From Tubiluchus corallicola (lineage: Eukaryota; Priapulida; Priapulimorpha; Priapulimorphida; Tubiluchidae): a DNA stretch of 64,000 nt. The stretch covers positions 1 through 64,000 of the forward strand of contig JAQGDQ010000744.1 of NCBI GenBank assembly GCA_030141605.1, in the 5' to 3' direction. The notes under the pieces were generated by a model. That model did no database searches and had not been told where the DNA came from. It saw only the letters and a list, made by a program, of their open reading frames with translations. A program made the translations under genes and the position numbers. Shown here piece after piece: positions 23,655 through 34,760 of this stretch (the stretch's first letter is position 1; each line of letters begins with the position of its first letter).

Positions 23655-24235
23655 CTATTGTGACGTAACAAACAAAATATCTTTTCAACATAAATTTGTT
23701 ATTTGTAATGGTACAGCACAGTCCTGTTAAGTATTCATAGATGTTATACATCACAGTTATGATCATGGTCAAGAAAACGGTTAGCCATTCATCTCTGTCT
23801 GATACAAATAAATACAATATCAGATTCACAATCCATGTAACCAAAAAAGTGAAATATTCGATTGAAATGTTCAAAAGTTTTGATTAGTGGTTGATTATTT
23901 GGCCAGTCATGTCGTCATTTAGTTGTAGAGTCTATTTGCTATCCAACCAAAAATAGCCAGTCTGCGAGATAACTTCGACTCTATATGATTGTACGTAACT
24001 CAAAGGTAAACATTTTAAAATGCAAAAATCCAGAAGAATAATCGCATGACTTCATAGCCGACTGACACTTTGTCTGGTACTATGTTTTCAAATTAGAACT
24101 TATAAGTTTTCTTGTCAAGTTGGTTGGCAAATCTTTTAGTAATTTTATCAGTCAATCACACCTGCGCATAAACTGGGTATATACATCAAAAGCTACTATG
24201 TAACAGTCTTAAGATGGCATCTTTTGAATTTCTAC

Positions 24236-24364
24236 ATTTGATTTCTCCACCTCCACTCCCATAGTAACTGTCGTTGCTTTTGCATGTAAAACTGCCATTG
24301 GTATTTTTGCAATTATCACCTTCTGCATCACAATTGTGAGCACCGGTTTCACATTCATTTACAT
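24236..24364 (-). CDS. Type-4 four-Cys EGF exon, unit 2
   Basis: 129 nt, open, acceptor CAACAG and donor T|GTAGAA, phase 1 to 1. It reads DVNECETGAHNCDAEGDNCK, then TNGSFTCKSNDSYYGSGGG. Cys1-4 and the calcium-site residues remain; Cys5 is Ser and Cys6 is missing, so exactly the C5-C6 disulfide is gone. It is splice-competent, but use in the mRNA is unproven. Confidence 0.55.
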
Positions 24365-25064
24365 CTGTTGACAAAATAGTCAATCAATGATTACTGCATA
24401 TCTTTGTCACTTAGAGACTTCCATACACTTTAACATCATGGGCTTATTTTTTTGATCAGATGCGAATTGATGAACCCTAAAGCTTGGTCATGTAGCTGAT
24501 ATTGTTGCCACATTTATCTCTGAAAATTGTCACAGGCCATCGTTTTTTTTGACTGAAATTTATCATACCAGAAATTTATCGTGCCCAAAAAGATACAACA
24601 CACCATTGAGCAAGTAATACATGACAGATTTAAAGATGTTAGCACTTCTGTTCAAGTTTTTTAACCCATAGATGCATTTTTGTAATCTAAAATTAGCAAG
24701 CAGTCATTTGCACTTATTCTGCAATCACTACATTTTCAGCTTTACCACCATTTGGTAAACTGGGGTGAGAATAGCTGGTTGGTCACCGTGTATGCTCAGA
24801 AAACCAAGTTAACCAAGGACAAACGATGCCAGTAAATGCATTTAGGCAAATCCAGAAAAATAATCGCATAACTCTTTACCTCAAGGATATTTTGTCTGGT
24901 ATATCGTTTTACGATTATAGCTGATAAATTCTGATGGCAAATTGGATACATGTCAAATAGCTTAGTCAATTAGTCAGTCAGTCAATCAAACCTGAATGCA
25001 ATCTGGCTACATATGTCAAAAGTATTACAAGATGATCTTGAGGTGGCACATTATGAATTTCTAC

Positions 25065-25187
25065 CTTCGATTTCTCCACTTCCATAGAAACTATAGTCAC
25101 TTTCACACGTAAAACTGCTGTCAGCATTTTCACTAACACCATCATTTGACCAACAGTTGTGAGTACTGATTTCACATTCGTTTATAT
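25065..25187 (-). CDS. Type-3 degenerate EGF exon, unit 2
   Basis: 123 nt, open, acceptor CTAACAG (reading CTGTTAG on the plus strand) and donor G|GTAGAA. It reads DINECEISTHNCW, then NADSSFTCESDYSFYGSGE. Cys3 has become Ser and Cys5/Cys6 are absent. It has no stop, unlike the two sister copies. Possibly still spliced, but the domain should not fold as a normal EGF. Confidence 0.4.
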
Positions 25188-25264
25188 CTGTTAGGAAATT
25201 TATTAGTTGAGCAATAGACCATATCTTTGTCGCTCCATATTTTTTATGCCCATCCCATACTAAC

Positions 25265-25390
25265 CTGAACACACAGTTCCATCTCCAGCATAACCTTTGT
25301 CACATTCACAAGTGAAACTGCCATCAGTGTTTTGACAAGAACCATGTTCTGCATCACATTTATGAGTTCTAAGTGCACATTCATCAACAT
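25265..25390 (-). CDS. Gene B EGF_CA exon, type 2, unit 2
   Basis: 126 nt, phase 1 to 1. [20 protein letters not shown], then [20 protein letters not shown] and C. A complete calcium-binding EGF. The intron to the next exon is about 210 bp shorter than in units 1 and 3. Confidence 0.85.
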
Positions 25391-25509
25391 CTAAAATACA
25401 TTGATACAATATCACCGATTACCTCAACCTTACCATTTCAACAATACAAAACTGGAATTTGAGTTATTAATTAGCTATGATTAAAATTTCATTTCAGCTT
25501 AACACTTAC

Positions 25510-25635
25510 CAGCACACATAAGTCCATCTCCTGTATAACCCTGGTCACACTTGCAAGTAAAACTACCATCAGTGTTTTGACAAATTCCATGTTCTGCATG
25601 ACAATTATGAGCACTGGATGCGCATTCGTCTATGT
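25510..25635 (-). CDS. Gene B EGF_CA exon, type 1, unit 2
   Basis: 126 nt, phase 1 to 1, donor [27 protein letters not shown], then [20 protein letters not shown] and C. A complete EGF_CA, nearly identical to the unit 1 copy. Confidence 0.85.
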
Positions 25636-26213
25636 CTATTGTGACGCAACAAACAAAATATCATTTCAACATAAATTTGTTATTTGCAACGGTACAGCAC
25701 AGTCCTATTCAGTATTCATAGATGTTATACATCACAGTTATGGTCACGGTCAAGAAAACGGTTGGCCTTTCATCTCTGTCTGATGCAAATAAATACAATA
25801 TCAGATTAACAGTGCATGTAACCAAAAAAGTGAAATATTCAATTGAAATGTTCAAAAGTTTTGATTAGTGGTTGATCATTTGGCCAGTCATGTCGTCATA
25901 GTTGTAGAGTCTATTCGCTATCCAACCAAAAATAGCCAGTCTGCGAGATAACTTCGACTCTATATCATTGTACGTAACTCAAAGGTAAACATTTTAAAAT
26001 GCAAAAATCCAGAAAAATAATCGCATAACTTCTTAGCTGAATGACACTTCGTCTGGTACTTTGTTTTCAAATTAGTACTTATAAGTTTTCTTGTCAAGTT
26101 GGTTGGCAAATCTTTTAGTAATTTGTCAGTCAATCAAGCCTGGGTATAAACTGGGTATATACATCAAAAGCTACTACGTAACAGTCTTAAGATGGCATCT
26201 AGTGAATTTCTAC

Positions 26214-26342
26214 CTTCGATTTCTCCACCTCCACTCCCATAGTAACTGTCGTTGCTTTTGCATGTAAAACTGCCTTTGGTATTTTTGCAAATATCACCTT
26301 CTGCATCACAGTTGTGAGCACCGGTTTCACATTCATTTACAT
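26214..26342 (-). CDS. Type-4 four-Cys EGF exon, unit 3
   Basis: 129 nt, open, acceptor CAACAG and donor AG|GTAGAA. DVNECETGAHNCDAEGDICK, then NTKGSFTCKSNDSYYGSGGG. Same pattern as the unit 2 copy: four Cys, with the last disulfide pair missing. Confidence 0.55.
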
Positions 26343-27002
26343 CTGTTGACAAAATAGTCAATCAATGATTACTGCATATCTTTATCACTTAGAGACTTCC
26401 AGACACTTTAACATCATGGGCTTATTTTTTTGATCAGATACAAATTGATGAATCCCTAAAGCTTGGTCATGTAGCTGATATTGTTACATTTATCTCTGAA
26501 AACTGTCACAGGCCATGGTTTTCTTTTGACAGAAATTTATCATGAAGATACTACAGACCATAGAGCAAGTAGGACATGACAGATTCAAAGATGTTAGTAC
26601 TTTTGTTCAAGTTTTTTAACCCATAGATGCATTTTTGTAATCTAAAATTAGCAAGCAGTCATTTGCACTTATTCTGCAATCACTACATTTTCAGCTTCAC
26701 CACCATTTGTTAAACTGGGGTGAGAATAGCTGGTTGGTCACAGTGTATGCTCAGAAAACCAAGTTAACCAAGGACAAACGATGCCAGTAAATGCATTTAG
26801 GCAAATCCAGAAAAATAATCGCATAACTCTTTGCCTCGAGGATATTTTGTCTGGTACATCGTTTTACGATTATAGCTGATAAATTCTGATGGCAAGTTGG
26901 ATACATGTCAAATAGCTTAGTTAACAAACCTGGATGCAATCTGGCTACATATGTCAAAAGTATTACAAGATGATCTTGAGGTGGCACATTATGAATTTCT
27001 AC

Positions 27003-27125
27003 TTTCAATTTCTCCACTTCCATAGAAACTCTAGTCACTTTCACACGTAAAACTGCCGTCAGCATTTTCACAAATGCCACCATTTGCCCAACGGTTGTGA
27101 GTACTGATTTCACATTCATTAATAT
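27003..27125 (-). pseudogene. Type-3 EGF exon, unit 3, stop and lost acceptor
   Basis: The expected acceptor AG has become AC (CTAACAC), Cys2 is Arg, and the frame ends at TAG after TCESD. Three independent defects against the unit 2 copy make this a dead exon. Confidence 0.7.
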
Positions 27126-27423
27126 GTGTTAGGAAGTTTATCGGTTGATCAATAGACTGTATCTTTGTCACTCCATATTTTTTACGCCTTAACATCGTGG
27201 GCTCATTTTTCTACAACTTACTATAGCGTAACTTGTTTAGATATTATCAGTTTTGCTATGATAGACAACATGGCTGTTTTGATGCTTAAACTTATCTGCA
27301 TACGCACAGTAACAGATAAAATGTGTCAACCAGAACATCAATTGTAACTTACTGAGACAGTGAAACTGAATGTCAGCACAGCTGCCATTAAAATAATTCT
27401 TGTAGTTCCCATCCCATACTAAC

Positions 27424-27549
27424 CTGAACACACAGTTCCATCTCCAGCATAACCTTTGTCACATTTACAAGTGAAACTGCCGTCAGTGTTTTGACAAGAT
27501 CCATGTTCTGCATCACATTTATGAGTTCTAAGTGCACATTCATCCACAT
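27424..27549 (-). CDS. Gene B EGF_CA exon, type 2, unit 3
   Basis: 126 nt, phase 1 to 1, acceptor TTTTAG, donor [27 protein letters not shown], then [20 protein letters not shown] and C. A complete calcium-binding EGF. Confidence 0.85.
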
Positions 27550-28536
27550 CTAAAATACATTGACAAACAAAAACTAGAAAAGCATCGAAATGTCACCAAA
27601 TATTTCTGTGCAATTGAAATTAAATTTAAACACTCATGCCTATTTGTTATTTAGATATTTCTAGCTATTAAATTTACAGCCATAATGATATGGTATTATA
27701 TAAAACTCGGATTTTTATTACGTTTTTTTTGACTGAAATTTATCATGAAGATACTACAGACCATAGAGCAAGTAGGACATGACAGATTCAAAGATGTTAG
27801 TACTTTCGTTCAAGTTTTCTAACCCGTAGATGCATTTTTCTAATCTAAAATTTGGAAGCACGTCATTTGCACTTATTCTGCAATCACTGCACTTTCAGCT
27901 TCACCACCATTTGGTAAACTGAGGTGAGACATAGCTGATAAAGCAGGTATTTCATACGCGTAAAACGCAAATATTTTGAAGGTCTAAGCCCATGGGGTCG
28001 TTACTAATCACGTGCTTTTTTTCACCACAATTTGATTTATGTGTGATTAAAAACCCAATTCCTATCGGGAGTGAACAATGTCGTTGAGTAAATTATACAA
28101 AGCTGACCTTTACAAAGGTAACCTAAAGGTGTTAACAATAAAATAGTAGCTATAAACACAAAACTAGTACACAATTAGGACTTTACAGAAGGACAAAAAT
28201 GTCACAATTATAACTGTAAGAGAAGTCAATAAGTCATCTTATTTTCAAGCCAATGTCATAATTACATTTTATTTTGACTTTCCACAATCCCAACTTAAAC
28301 AGCAGTTTCTGTTGCAGCAGTTAGAATACTATCATATCAGCGTGGGTCTGATATGGGATCAGCTCGGCCAACAGCAATAGGTAAAAATAATCAGTAGCGA
28401 ATCAGAACAAGTTCTCATATTGGCACACCCTGATGCTGTGCAACTGAATGTTACATTCTGGTTTGTAGAGTGCCAAAACGCATAAAAGCAAGGTTTTTCA
28501 CAATGCAATCATTAGATAAATACGAACATTGCTTAC

Positions 28537-28662
28537 CAAAACACATGATTCCATTTCCAGAATAACCACGATCGCATGCACAACTGAAACTACCATCAGT
28601 GTTTTGGCAAACGCCACGTTGTGCATCACAGTTATGAATGTTTGTTGCACATTCATCTTTGT
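28537..28662 (-). CDS. Gene B EGF_CA exon (most N-terminal one recognised)
   Basis: 126 nt, acceptor CTTTAAG, donor G|GTAAGC, phase 1 to 1. DKDECATNIHNCDAQRGVCQ, then NTDGSFSCACDRGYSGNGIM and C. Complete EGF_CA, more diverged than the exons of the tandem array and outside it. Confidence 0.83.
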
Positions 28663-30600
28663 CTTAAAGCAAATTTAAAACATAAGTTAGCTATTTACAG
28701 TAAAAAATCGATATTTACAAATATTTAGATTTCTAGGAAATTGCAAAACCTGCTTCATATTAAAACCCATCCTAGTAGTGCAACTTATCTGTAACACATC
28801 AACAAATTATTCATTGTTTTCGTATTGATTTCCAACACGTTAAATATAGTACCTTGAAAAGCCAAGCTCATTGTAATAACACTCACCCACACATATGGTA
28901 TCAACTTTCATGTGTTGAACATGGAAAATCGTGAGTACGCAACCAATTTTTAATAACAAATATACCTAGTGAAAAAATATTCTATTAACTGATGAAACAT
29001 TTGTATAAAACTAGCTGACAATGTATGTGACATGGTCAGAAACTCATCATTTTGCAAACAATAGTTACAGAAATGGGTCTTCTAAGGATGCTGGTCTTTT
29101 GTTTGAAATTATAATTTAGATTTTATTGAATTTGCATTGTTGCTTGATTACATAGGAACTTTGCATCACAACGAAATCGCCACTTGCAACTTTTTAACCC
29201 TGACCCATTGGTCAGAGGTCAACCAGTCTCGGCATAACTCATACCATTCAATTTGTCTCTTTGAGACCTTTCATTTGATATGACCTACATTCAGTTGACT
29301 CTGAAGGTATTTGTCTCCTCAACTATTCCCATTGTAACCTATGCTATTCGATCAGCGTCATTGAGACCTTTCATTTGATATGCTACAAGGTATCGTTGCA
29401 CTTCTGTTCCCGGCGCCCATTTTTCGGTTTTTGCCCCCTACCGGAAAATTTTCCTATACACGCATGTCCCATATCTTGTGATGTACAAGGCTATGACACC
29501 ACATAGCAACATACCAAACATTTCGCTCCTAGCTCAAAAACTGTGGGAGTAGATAGATCATAAAGAAAAATAAATGAAGACCCGTCCTCTCTGTGACCTT
29601 TGACCCCACAATTCGGGTTGCAGGTAGACATAGATAACTTTGCCCAGAGATTGTACCCTGTGAATTTTGTGCCGTTAGCCCTCAGCATGTAAAAGGTCAC
29701 AAATTGGGGGACCCCAGATTTTGCATTTTGGCCCCTCCCTTGGGTATTTAAAGCTTCTCAGCTTTTTAACACCTTGGGTGCACATCTATGCCACAGTACC
29801 CAAATACTTGTGAAAAAAATTGGAAAAAACTGAAAGCCTTAGGAGTTATGAGCTAAAGGAAAAACTGACTGACGCCCACTGCCCTTCCCTTTGACCAGCG
29901 GTCAGCAATCAACACACCCTTGTCAGAACCCATCCAGGACTACCCACCCTGTGAGTCTGGTGACCTTAGCAAGCAAGGCTTACGAGTTATTAAGCATTAA
30001 ACGTTGCAGAGAATAAATAATAAATAAATAACTACATGAAAAACAATAAGATTTTGCTAAAGCAAATCTTAATAATAATCATGTGATAAACAGTAAGATT
30101 AAACAGATGAAAAACAGATTGTGTCAGAACACTAGAAGGCTAAAATACCAGATAATTTAATTTAAAGGACTCACTAAATTGCTATACTTGGTTTACCTCT
30201 ATGGACATGATAACTGGAACATTAAAAAAGGAATACTAGTCCTTCCCCAATATTATGCATTTAGAAAGAAACATATTACTATCTATTTTCAGCTTTGTTG
30301 TAATGCTGGTAATTTACGAAAACTTGTTGGTATTACCATTTTGATGAGTATAATGCTCCTAACACAACATGCTGAGTAGACATTGCCATAGTAACCATAA
30401 TAGGAAAGTCGATTTTTATTGGTCGATCTTATTTCCCAGAAAGAACACCTACTGTTGATTAATTTTTCATGCATACATGCCACTTTTCTTGACAGTCATT
30501 TTTTTATCATTAGCAAAATAGCAAATACAGTATTCAGAAACTTACCATTCTGACAAGTGCTTGAACTTGAACTTCAAAAGAACAAACTAAATTACTGCAC
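28663..30600. other. Intron or upstream region; GC-richer unexplained block at 29.1-29.95 kb
   Basis: No exon recognised with confidence. The block about 29,160-29,950 differs from its surroundings: higher GC, repeated phrases such as GAGACCTTTCATTTGATATG (twice) and GTGACCTTTGACCCC. It looks like a dispersed repeat of unknown class. I could not define its ends. Confidence 0.4.
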
Positions 30601-30654
30601 CTTCTGCAAAGGACATGATGCAGCTGAAAAAAAAATTAAAATTAAAGAAGCAAA

Positions 30655-30870
30655 TGGCTGCTGCCACCAATACCACTGACACCACCTTCACCACCACCAT
30701 CATTATCTCATGCTTATTGCTTCCATCAAAGTAAAACCGTTATTTTGTCAATATAACTACAACCGAATTGTCATTTTCATCAACATCCTCATTATCATCA
30801 CGGCTGTCATCGCTCCATCATTGCTAATACAGTCTAGACTCTAGTTATCATCGTTATCATTATCAACCTA
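30655..30870. repeat. Degenerate (CCA)n/(ATC)n simple repeat
   Basis: Imperfect trinucleotide runs such as CCACCTTCACCACCACCATC, then scattered ATCATTATCA motifs. No coding meaning seen. Confidence 0.6.
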
Positions 30871-31322
30871 ATCGTCACTGTGTCCTAACATAATCAAACT
30901 TAACCAACATTATCACTTAAAAATAAAAGAAAATTTCTACACTTGAACTCACCTCAATTTGAAGCATTTGTAACTGCAAGAAAATACCTGTAATGCTGCT
31001 AGGAACTTGTGAATTTTTGCATTTGACGGTGCAGGCAAGCTGATGAAAATTCAATTCAGCACTATAACCATGACAGAAATAAGAATTGCATTGTATTACG
31101 CTAGCTAACTAGCATTATTAATTTAAAACACATGGAATAATTATTGTGAAAGGAACAATACTTCAACAAAACATAAGCACAACAGTTGTCCCGTTGCTTA
31201 GCGCATCCCATACAACACGTTTCCATGCTCCGCCATATGGAATAGACTTGACTTCTGCTGCTGTGAAGAGTTGTGGACAATAAGTGATATAGAAAGCTAC
31301 AAATGTAGCTACAAATAGACAA

Positions 31323-33522
31323 TTTTATTAAAACTTAATTATTAATTTAAATGGAAACTCTGTATTGTAGTGGCAGAGTTCCTCTTGCATTTTTTGTAGG
31401 AATTGCCATTTGTTGCAAGCTGCTGCCATCTAGTGTTAGTTTTGTAAAATTTATGTTAGCTGACTTACATGTATTATACTTGTATGGTCCAGTGGTGGCA
31501 TACCTGCTTATCCTCTACTACTTTTGTAATAATGAAAGTGTACATAGTTCTGGGTTATTGCCTCTAATTCTGGTTGCAACTGGTTTATCGCTAAGTTATT
31601 CTAATGTGAAAAATTGCAGTAGTTTAATCTTACATTTCTCTGTTAAAATAAACAGTTTTTTGTTGGGTGAAATGCAAAGACATTGTTGGTGTTGTCTGGT
31701 TCATTTCCATGGCTTTTTGTGCTTTTAACCTTAAGCATAAAGTAACTAAAGTATAACATTTACTGCACAGTGATGTGCAGTCATCTGTTATGCACGTCTG
31801 CAATACAACTACTGTGATCCATGTTACTATAAGGGCTAATAATAAAGCACTATACAACACGGAAGGTCAACTTTGAGTAGGCTCTGCCTTTTGAGTGTCT
31901 TCAAGCATGCAGTGTGCCAAATTGTAAAAGAAGAAAAAAATGTGCACTACACTGCAACTACAAGATATTTCTAAACTGAATCTCATTCTAAAGTGCATCT
32001 CAGAAAGTACAACATTGTGCAAAATATCACAAATAAGGCAAAAAGAATGGATAATTAGCGAAGTACCCATCCTGCTATAATTTTTCAACATTAGCAGCAG
32101 GCCCTCCCATTGAGTCATCCTGGCTTGTAGCAAACAGTGCTGTATAAAAATTCCAATTTCTATGGAATTTTCATTTTTTGGTTCTATAAAGCAGTTTCTG
32201 GGAATGAAAGACTAGCTGTACAGCACCAAAAACTTTGCCAAGAATGCAACAGAAAATTATTATTTATTGTTCAGTCGAAAAAACCCATTACAATTACGTA
32301 CAACATATGTACTGTAATAGAAATTACAATCAAGGAAGTGCACTACAGTAAATATATAAGTGCTTTCACACGGGCTAAAAGTTAGGACGTGAAAAGCCGA
32401 ACTGCAATACATAGCGAGTTGCTAGCACAGAGTAAAGCAAACGCGCACTGCTAGGCTTAAAGGTGATTTCTGTGACTATCAATATATTAAAGTGAACACT
32501 ATTGTGCAGCCCATAAATTGCAGAGCTTTAACAGAGCAATGACAGAGTTATGTGAGAAAAGCTTTGTCATGTTTATACATATGACTTTTATTTCTTTTAT
32601 GCAGAAAGATTTTCAATGCATGTAGTTTTCAGATTCTTAGATATTGTGAGAAAACGTTAAAAGGAAAAACCCATACAAAACATAGTATCAAAAGCCAAAT
32701 TTTATTATGCAATAGGTATTAATGCATTTCCTACAAGCGCATTCTCTATAAACAAAAATGCATCCAAATTCACTGATATCGTAATAACTTCATCATTGAT
32801 AATTATTCCAAAACAATTATTGTTTAACATGTAAGAGCATTATGGCTTCAATTGTGCCAACACTCCCCTCTGTCACATTGATTACATCCTACTTGTGACG
32901 AAGGCGTCACTACTTAACTGTTAGCCTCTGCCCAATCTGGGCTTGCCTGTTGTAAGCCAGCTGTAACATTACCACCTTTAGCTGATGAGTCTGTTGCTAT
33001 GAAACTTCTTTAATGCCTAAATTTTGCCTAAATCTGGGCAGTTTTGGTGTTTCCTGTTAGTGACTTTACAAACGTTATAAACAACATCCAGTTGGCATGA
33101 TTCTGCAAACATTTCTAAATTAATGTCTCTCTGTGACCACATTATGCATATGCAGCAATCTAGCTAAGATCTAAAACACGAAGTCAACAAGAGCCTGGAG
33201 AAATAAGATCAAAGATATTCTCAAAGACTGGACTCAACAGGATTCCCAAACATAGTAATCACTGCTACTGTCGCAGACTAAAGGAGACACTCATTAGGAA
33301 TCCCAACAAAATCTTTATGAACAATGGTTACGATTCTAAGAGCCACCAGTCACTTCAGATTTCGATGACATGGTTTACTTGAATTCTCAAAGACTGCAAT
33401 CATTAACATTCTTTAAAGCTTTTAAAACTTCAAAATTTTCACCTCAAATGGCATCAAAATCTTCAACCGTTAAAATTACAATTCACATTTTGAGTATGAA
33501 GATTAAATTATTTTAAATTAAT
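31323..33522. other. Intergenic stretch between gene A 3' end and gene B 5' side
   Basis: No gene recognised. A 125-residue plus-strand frame (31,351-31,728) is rich in hydrophobic residues, but I see no family motif and no codon-level evidence. A minus-strand AATAAA lies at about 32,700, 820 bp past the gene A stop, and could be its polyadenylation signal. Confidence 0.35.
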
Positions 33523-33824
33523 TCAATACATTTTCATTCTACACAAACATCTACATACACAGATGCAAACTGCGACAAGTATGATAACAGCCAGGACAAC
33601 AGCAACCAACATACCAATTATGTACTGCTGTTTCTCAAACAAAATGCTCCAGAAATTTTTCTCCAAAGGAGCAGCACACACCATCATATCTAACTCCGAC
33701 TGCGGACAGCATTTCTCTAACCCCGGACAATCAATGTCCGTGTTGCACGGCTGATTCACAGCCTTCTTTCCAAGCACATCGGTCAAGTCATCCGTGCATT
33801 CTCCATACTTGACTTCGCATTTTG
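33523..33824 (-). CDS. Gene A last exon: WAP-like domain, transmembrane helix, Cys-rich tail
   Basis: Acceptor TTTGTTGCAG at 33,825 and following; phase 1 in; stop TGA at 33,523. The first part reads AKCEVKYGECTDDL, then NQPCNTDIDCPGLEKCC and MMVC. The C-x(3-5)-D-x-D-C-P-G-x(3)-KCC core is the whey acidic protein (four-disulfide core) pattern; seven Cys are visible instead of eight. Next come about 15 linker residues (PLEKNFWSILFEKQQ), a helix YIIGMLVAVVLAVIILVAV, and a short tail CICVCRCLCRMKMY whose Cys could be acylated. The product is therefore a type I membrane protein with its EGF/pentraxin ectodomain outside. The donor side of the preceding EGF exon (35,635) is also phase 1, so the two join in frame. 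Confidence 0.85.
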
Positions 33825-34360
33825 CTGCAACAAAAACAAAAGCAAATCAATATGCAGGTGGCGCTATGCTCTTGCTTTCCACAGTTCATATATAAATGGC
33901 TTCTTGGTGTATTTTTAATTTAACAGTTTAAAGGTGCAAATTTACACTAACAGGGCAAGCTTTTGCTTAATGATGGCAATGTCATGCAGCCAAAACTCAA
34001 TGTTAAACGAGTCCCTCTGTCTACAGGAAATACTGTAATCTTTAAACTATTGCTTATAGTACAGAGTGACATGTCTCAAAATGCCGAAATCTAATGTGAA
34101 GCAAAGGTTTTCAGTTCAGTATGTTTGCATTTTTTCTCGCCTGTTTTACAATAGTCGCTTATGCTTTTTCGCTTAAAAGGAAATAGATGTGTTGAAAAGC
34201 GGTGAGATCTGTCAATGTACATCTTTACACAGAAAAAACTGACTTACTGTACCAGTCCATTATGTAGCAATGTTACATGCAGGCAGATGTTTGGAGCAGG
34301 AAGATTCAGCACAGGCAAGGTTGCCATCTAGCATAATTACAATGAAACAGTAACATTTAT

Positions 34361-34760
34361 ACAGGGTGGTGTAAAAATGTAGCATGCCCGCCTCCCAACT
34401 GGAAGGTCACGGGTCAACTCTCGACAGAGTCATACCAAAGACTCCGACCAAGATCATCGACCAAGCACGAGGGGTTTCGCAAAATAACATGCGGGTAGTA
34501 ATAATCGGAATCATCTTGGATATAAGTATTGAGATACTTAAGGTGTTATCCCTTAAACGAAGTTATTATATTACTGACAAGCACGAGGTGACCACACAAC
34601 AAATGAAATTTTTTGTGCTTTAAGCAATGTCAGAAATTCATTGCTAAAAAGGAAGCACCCGTGGCCAAGTGAGAAAATGAATGTAACTAACTTATCGAAA
34701 TAATATGCAGGTAATACATATTGATGTGTTATCCCTGGATTCATCCTAAATAAAATTATG
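34361..34760 (+). mobile_element. tRNA-derived SINE
   Basis: The head GGTGGTGTAAAAATGTAGCA followed by TGCCCGCCTCCCAACTGGAA and GGTCACGGGTCAACTC has the spacing of a tRNA-like pol III promoter (A box near TAGCATGCCCG, B box near GGGTCAACTC). A tRNA-unrelated body with GGTGTTATCCCT follows and seems to repeat in part at about 34,720. The 3' end is not sharply defined. Confidence 0.65.

Larger units (their letters stand above)
21839..27930. repeat. Tandem array of about 2-kb units carrying EGF exons (nearly three copies plus a remnant)
   Basis: Exons and introns repeat together. Type-1 exons lie 1,981 bp apart, type-4 exons about 2.18 and 1.98 kb apart. The intron block with CATGAAGATACTACAGACCA recurs near 22.38, 26.54 and 27.74 kb, with a variant near 24.56 kb; the copy at 27,721-27,930 has no exons and marks the right edge. 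Type-3 and type-4 exons share a downstream block (AATCCAGAAAAATAATCGCA), so they arose from each other before the 2-kb unit was multiplied. Unit 2 lacks about 210 bp of one intron. Confidence 0.85.
2247..28662 (-). other. Gene B locus: EGF-array/EGF/pentraxin protein, partial
   Basis: Summary of the exon entries on the minus strand. In protein order: EGF_CA exons 28,537-28,662 and 27,424-27,549; unit 2 exons (25,510-25,635; 25,265-25,390; non-canonical 25,065-25,187 and 24,236-24,364); unit 1 exons (23,529-23,654; 23,284-23,409; broken 22,863-22,985 and 22,054-22,182); EGF 11,247-11,360; linker 9,993-10,118; pentraxin exons 9,617-9,738, 7,619-7,767, 5,199-5,332 and 2,247-2,399. Almost all borders are phase 1, so exons can be gained or lost without breaking the frame. 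Neither the signal-peptide exon nor the stop was found. By analogy with gene A, more EGFs, a WAP and a transmembrane segment may lie left of position 1; that is inference. The family predicts an extracellular, calcium-dependent adhesion or recognition protein. It is also possible that the EGF_CA array and the pentraxin cassette, 11 kb apart, are two genes. Confidence 0.6.

Noticed and set aside
21839-27930. CRISPR-like or satellite array
   Set aside because: The repeat units are about 2 kb, contain spliced EGF exons and belong to a eukaryotic gene.
30546-30571. Possible 26-nt minus-strand exon ending SSSSTCQN with donor G|GTAAGT, just before the first gene B EGF exon
   Set aside because: The donor and phase fit, but so short a segment without a homologue cannot be told from chance.
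31351-31728. 125-residue hydrophobic plus-strand frame
   Set aside because: No recognised motif, no regular helix pattern and no neighbouring exon support.
31630-31860. Minus-strand frame with a signal-like hydrophobic start, considered as the first exon of gene B
   Set aside because: It starts with GTG, not ATG, and has no clear donor in the required phase 1.
34361-34430. A functional tRNA gene
   Set aside because: The A/B-box-like sequence is tRNA-derived but does not fold into a full cloverleaf and continues into a SINE body.
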